A stretch of DNA of 64,000 bases from Enterobacteriaceae bacterium UBA7338 (GTDB lineage: Bacteria; Pseudomonadota; Gammaproteobacteria; Enterobacterales; Enterobacteriaceae). The stretch is from NCBI GenBank assembly GCA_002480085.1, contig DKPJ01000016.1:120972-184971 (forward strand). The letters run 5' to 3'. Position 1 is the stretch's first letter, and each line of letters begins with the position of its first letter. The notes beneath the pieces are model-generated. The model made no database searches. It worked only from the letters and a program-made list of their open reading frames with translations, and was not told the origin of the DNA. The position numbers were made by a program, and so were the translations under genes. This document shows positions 62,906 through 64,000 of the stretch, piece by piece.

Positions 62906-62976
62906 ATTCCATTCGCTATAGTCTCTTCGCGAACATCTTTTAGCCAAACAATAATCACCCCTACGAGGACGTTATT

Positions 62977-63933
62977 ATGTGGAAGCGCTTACTTCTGGTC
63001 ACAGCAGTCTCAGCAGCCATGTCGTCTATGGCAATGGCAGCTCCGTTAACCGTCGGTTTTTCGCAGGTCGGCTCCGAGTCCGGCTGGCGTGCCGCTGAAA
63101 CCAACGTCGCAAAAAGCGAAGCCGAGAAACGCGGCATTACGCTGAAAGTCGCCGATGGTCAGCAAAAACAGGAGAACCAGATCAAGGCGGTGCGCTCGTT
63201 TATCGCCCAGGGCGTAGATGCCATCTTCATTGCTCCAGTGGTGGCGACCGGCTGGGAGCCGGTGCTGAAGGAGGCTAAAGACGCCGAGATCCCGGTGATC
63301 CTCCTCGACCGCTCCATTGACGTGAAAGATAAGTCGCTCTACATGACCACCGTTACTGCCAATAACGTACTCGAAGGCCAGCTGATCGGCGAGTGGCTGA
63401 TCAAAACGGTCGGTGATAAGCAGTGCAACGTCGTTGAGCTGCAGGGCACGGTAGGGGCGAGCGTGGCCATCGACCGTAAAAAAGGGTTCGCTGACGCTAT
63501 CGCCAAAGCACCGAATATCAAAATCATTCGCTCTCAATCCGGCGACTTTACCCGCAGTAAAGGTAAAGAGGTGATGGAGAGCTTTATCAAAGCCGAGAAT
63601 AACGGCAAGAACATCTGCATGGTTTACGCCCATAACGACGATATGGCGATTGGTGCTATTCAGGCCATCAAAGAGGCGGGCCTGAAGCCAGGTAAAGATA
63701 TTCTGACCGGCTCCATCGACGGCGTGCCGGATATCTTTAAAGCGATGATTGACGGTGAAGCCAACGCCAGCGTCGAGCTGACGCCAAATATGGCCGGCCC
63801 GGCGTTTGATGCGCTGGAGAAATTCAAAAAAGACGGCACCCAGCCTGAAAAAATGACCATGACCAAATCGACGCTCTACCTGCCGGATACGGCGAAAGAT
63901 GAGCTCGAGAAGAAGAAAAATATGGGTTACTGA
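62977..63933 (+). CDS. ytfQ: Galactofuranose-binding periplasmic protein
   Basis: 318 residues, same length as E. coli YtfQ. Signal peptide about 1-21 (MWKRLLLVTAVSAAMSSMAM then AA), mature type I sugar-binding fold: VGFSQVGSESGWRAAETNVAK, GVDAIFIAPVVATGWEPVLKEA, VILLDRSIDV, VYAHNDDMAIGAIQAIKEAG, LTGSIDGVPDIFKAM. It captures galactofuranose for the YtfR-YtfT-YjfF importer; those genes should lie beyond the window. ACGAGGACG precedes the ATG. Confidence 0.97.
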   Translation: MWKRLLLVTAVSAAMSSMAMAAPLTVGFSQVGSESGWRAAETNVAKSEAEKRGITLKVADGQQKQENQIKAVRSFIAQGVDAIFIAPVVATGWEPVLKEAKDAEIPVILLDRSIDVKDKSLYMTTVTANNVLEGQLIGEWLIKTVGDKQCNVVELQGTVGASVAIDRKKGFADAIAKAPNIKIIRSQSGDFTRSKGKEVMESFIKAENNGKNICMVYAHNDDMAIGAIQAIKEAGLKPGKDILTGSIDGVPDIFKAMIDGEANASVELTPNMAGPAFDALEKFKKDGTQPEKMTMTKSTLYLPDTAKDELEKKKNMGY

Positions 63934-63941
63934 GCCTGAAC

Positions 63942-63974
63942 TTGTAGGCCTGATAAGCGTAGCGCCATCAGGCA
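63942..63974 (+). repeat. REP element after ytfQ
   Basis: TTGTAGGCCTGATAAGCG and TAGCGCCATCAGGC form a REP hairpin in the gap after ytfQ; the window ends shortly after. In this position it could reduce transcript flow from ytfQ to the downstream importer genes. Confidence 0.8.
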
Positions 63975-64000
63975 TTGTCGCGCCGGATGGCGACGCAGGC

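Larger units (their letters stand above)
62668..62976. promoter_or_regulatory. Divergent ppa-ytfQ control region
   Basis: 309 bases without a gene. On the ytfQ side it contains a GalR/GalS-like operator at 62831-62846, an inverted repeat at 62885-62905, and a TATAGT box at 62917-62922. A TGTGA half-site at 62881-62885 could belong to CRP, but the other half (GCAAT) is poor. The ppa promoter must lie near 62670-62800; no clear boxes were assigned. Confidence 0.65.

Overview
The window is chromosomal DNA of an Enterobacteriaceae bacterium. Gene order follows the Escherichia coli block hflK-hflC-yjeT-purA-nsrR-rnr-rlmB-aidB-yjfN-bsmA-yjfP-ulaRG-ulaABCDEF-rpsF-priB-rpsR-rplI-ytfB-fklB-cycA-ytfE-ytfF-qorB-qorR-cpdB-cysQ-ytfJ-ytfK-ytfL-msrA-tamA-tamB-ytfP-ppa-ytfQ almost gene for gene, and most proteins match the lengths I remember for E. 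coli. Several insertions, the missing yjfI-yjfC block between rlmB and aidB, and high-GC codon use point to an Enterobacter/Leclercia/Lelliottia/Kosakonia-type genome rather than E. coli. The species call is inference from recall; no search was run.

Layout. 1-6344: membrane-protease regulators HflKC, adenylosuccinate synthetase, the nitric-oxide sensor NsrR and RNase R. 6507-17264: an accessory run of eleven tightly packed co-directional genes: a PLP lyase of the D-cysteine desulfhydrase/cysteate sulfo-lyase family, an Asp/Glu-type racemase, a taurine/sulfonate-type ABC importer, an M20 amidohydrolase and a complete dipeptide-type ABC importer. 17341-25627: rlmB, aidB, an accessory chemoreceptor, small stress proteins, an esterase, ulaR and ulaG. 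25981-30960: the L-ascorbate operon ulaABCDEF plus a yagU-like gene. 30973-32377: an MFS transporter running into a truncated yjfY remnant. 32732-34171: ribosomal operon rpsF-priB-rpsR-rplI. 34327-49825: housekeeping and stress genes with an extra DMT exporter, an AraC regulator and a second chemoreceptor. 50141-55293: an AT-rich two-gene Rhs/Tc-toxin-like island between ytfL and msrA. 55343-63933: msrA, the TamAB translocation module, ytfP, ppa and ytfQ.

How the parts may work together. The eleven-gene cluster reads as one scavenging pathway: two importers bring in a sulfonate-like small molecule and a peptide-like conjugate, the M20 enzyme cuts the conjugate, the racemase adjusts stereochemistry and the lyase releases the sulfur group with pyruvate and ammonia. 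The Rhs island encodes a long YD-repeat shell protein and, from a separate start, a short protein carrying the Rhs-associated core plus a hydrophobic tip of different base composition. The usual single polypeptide is therefore cut just where the core begins, and no immunity gene follows. nsrR and a perfect NsrR palindrome in front of ytfE are both in the window. Both chemoreceptors have plausible FliA promoters. REP/BIME elements sit at many gene ends. I saw no tRNA, rRNA, integrase, insertion sequence or CRISPR array.
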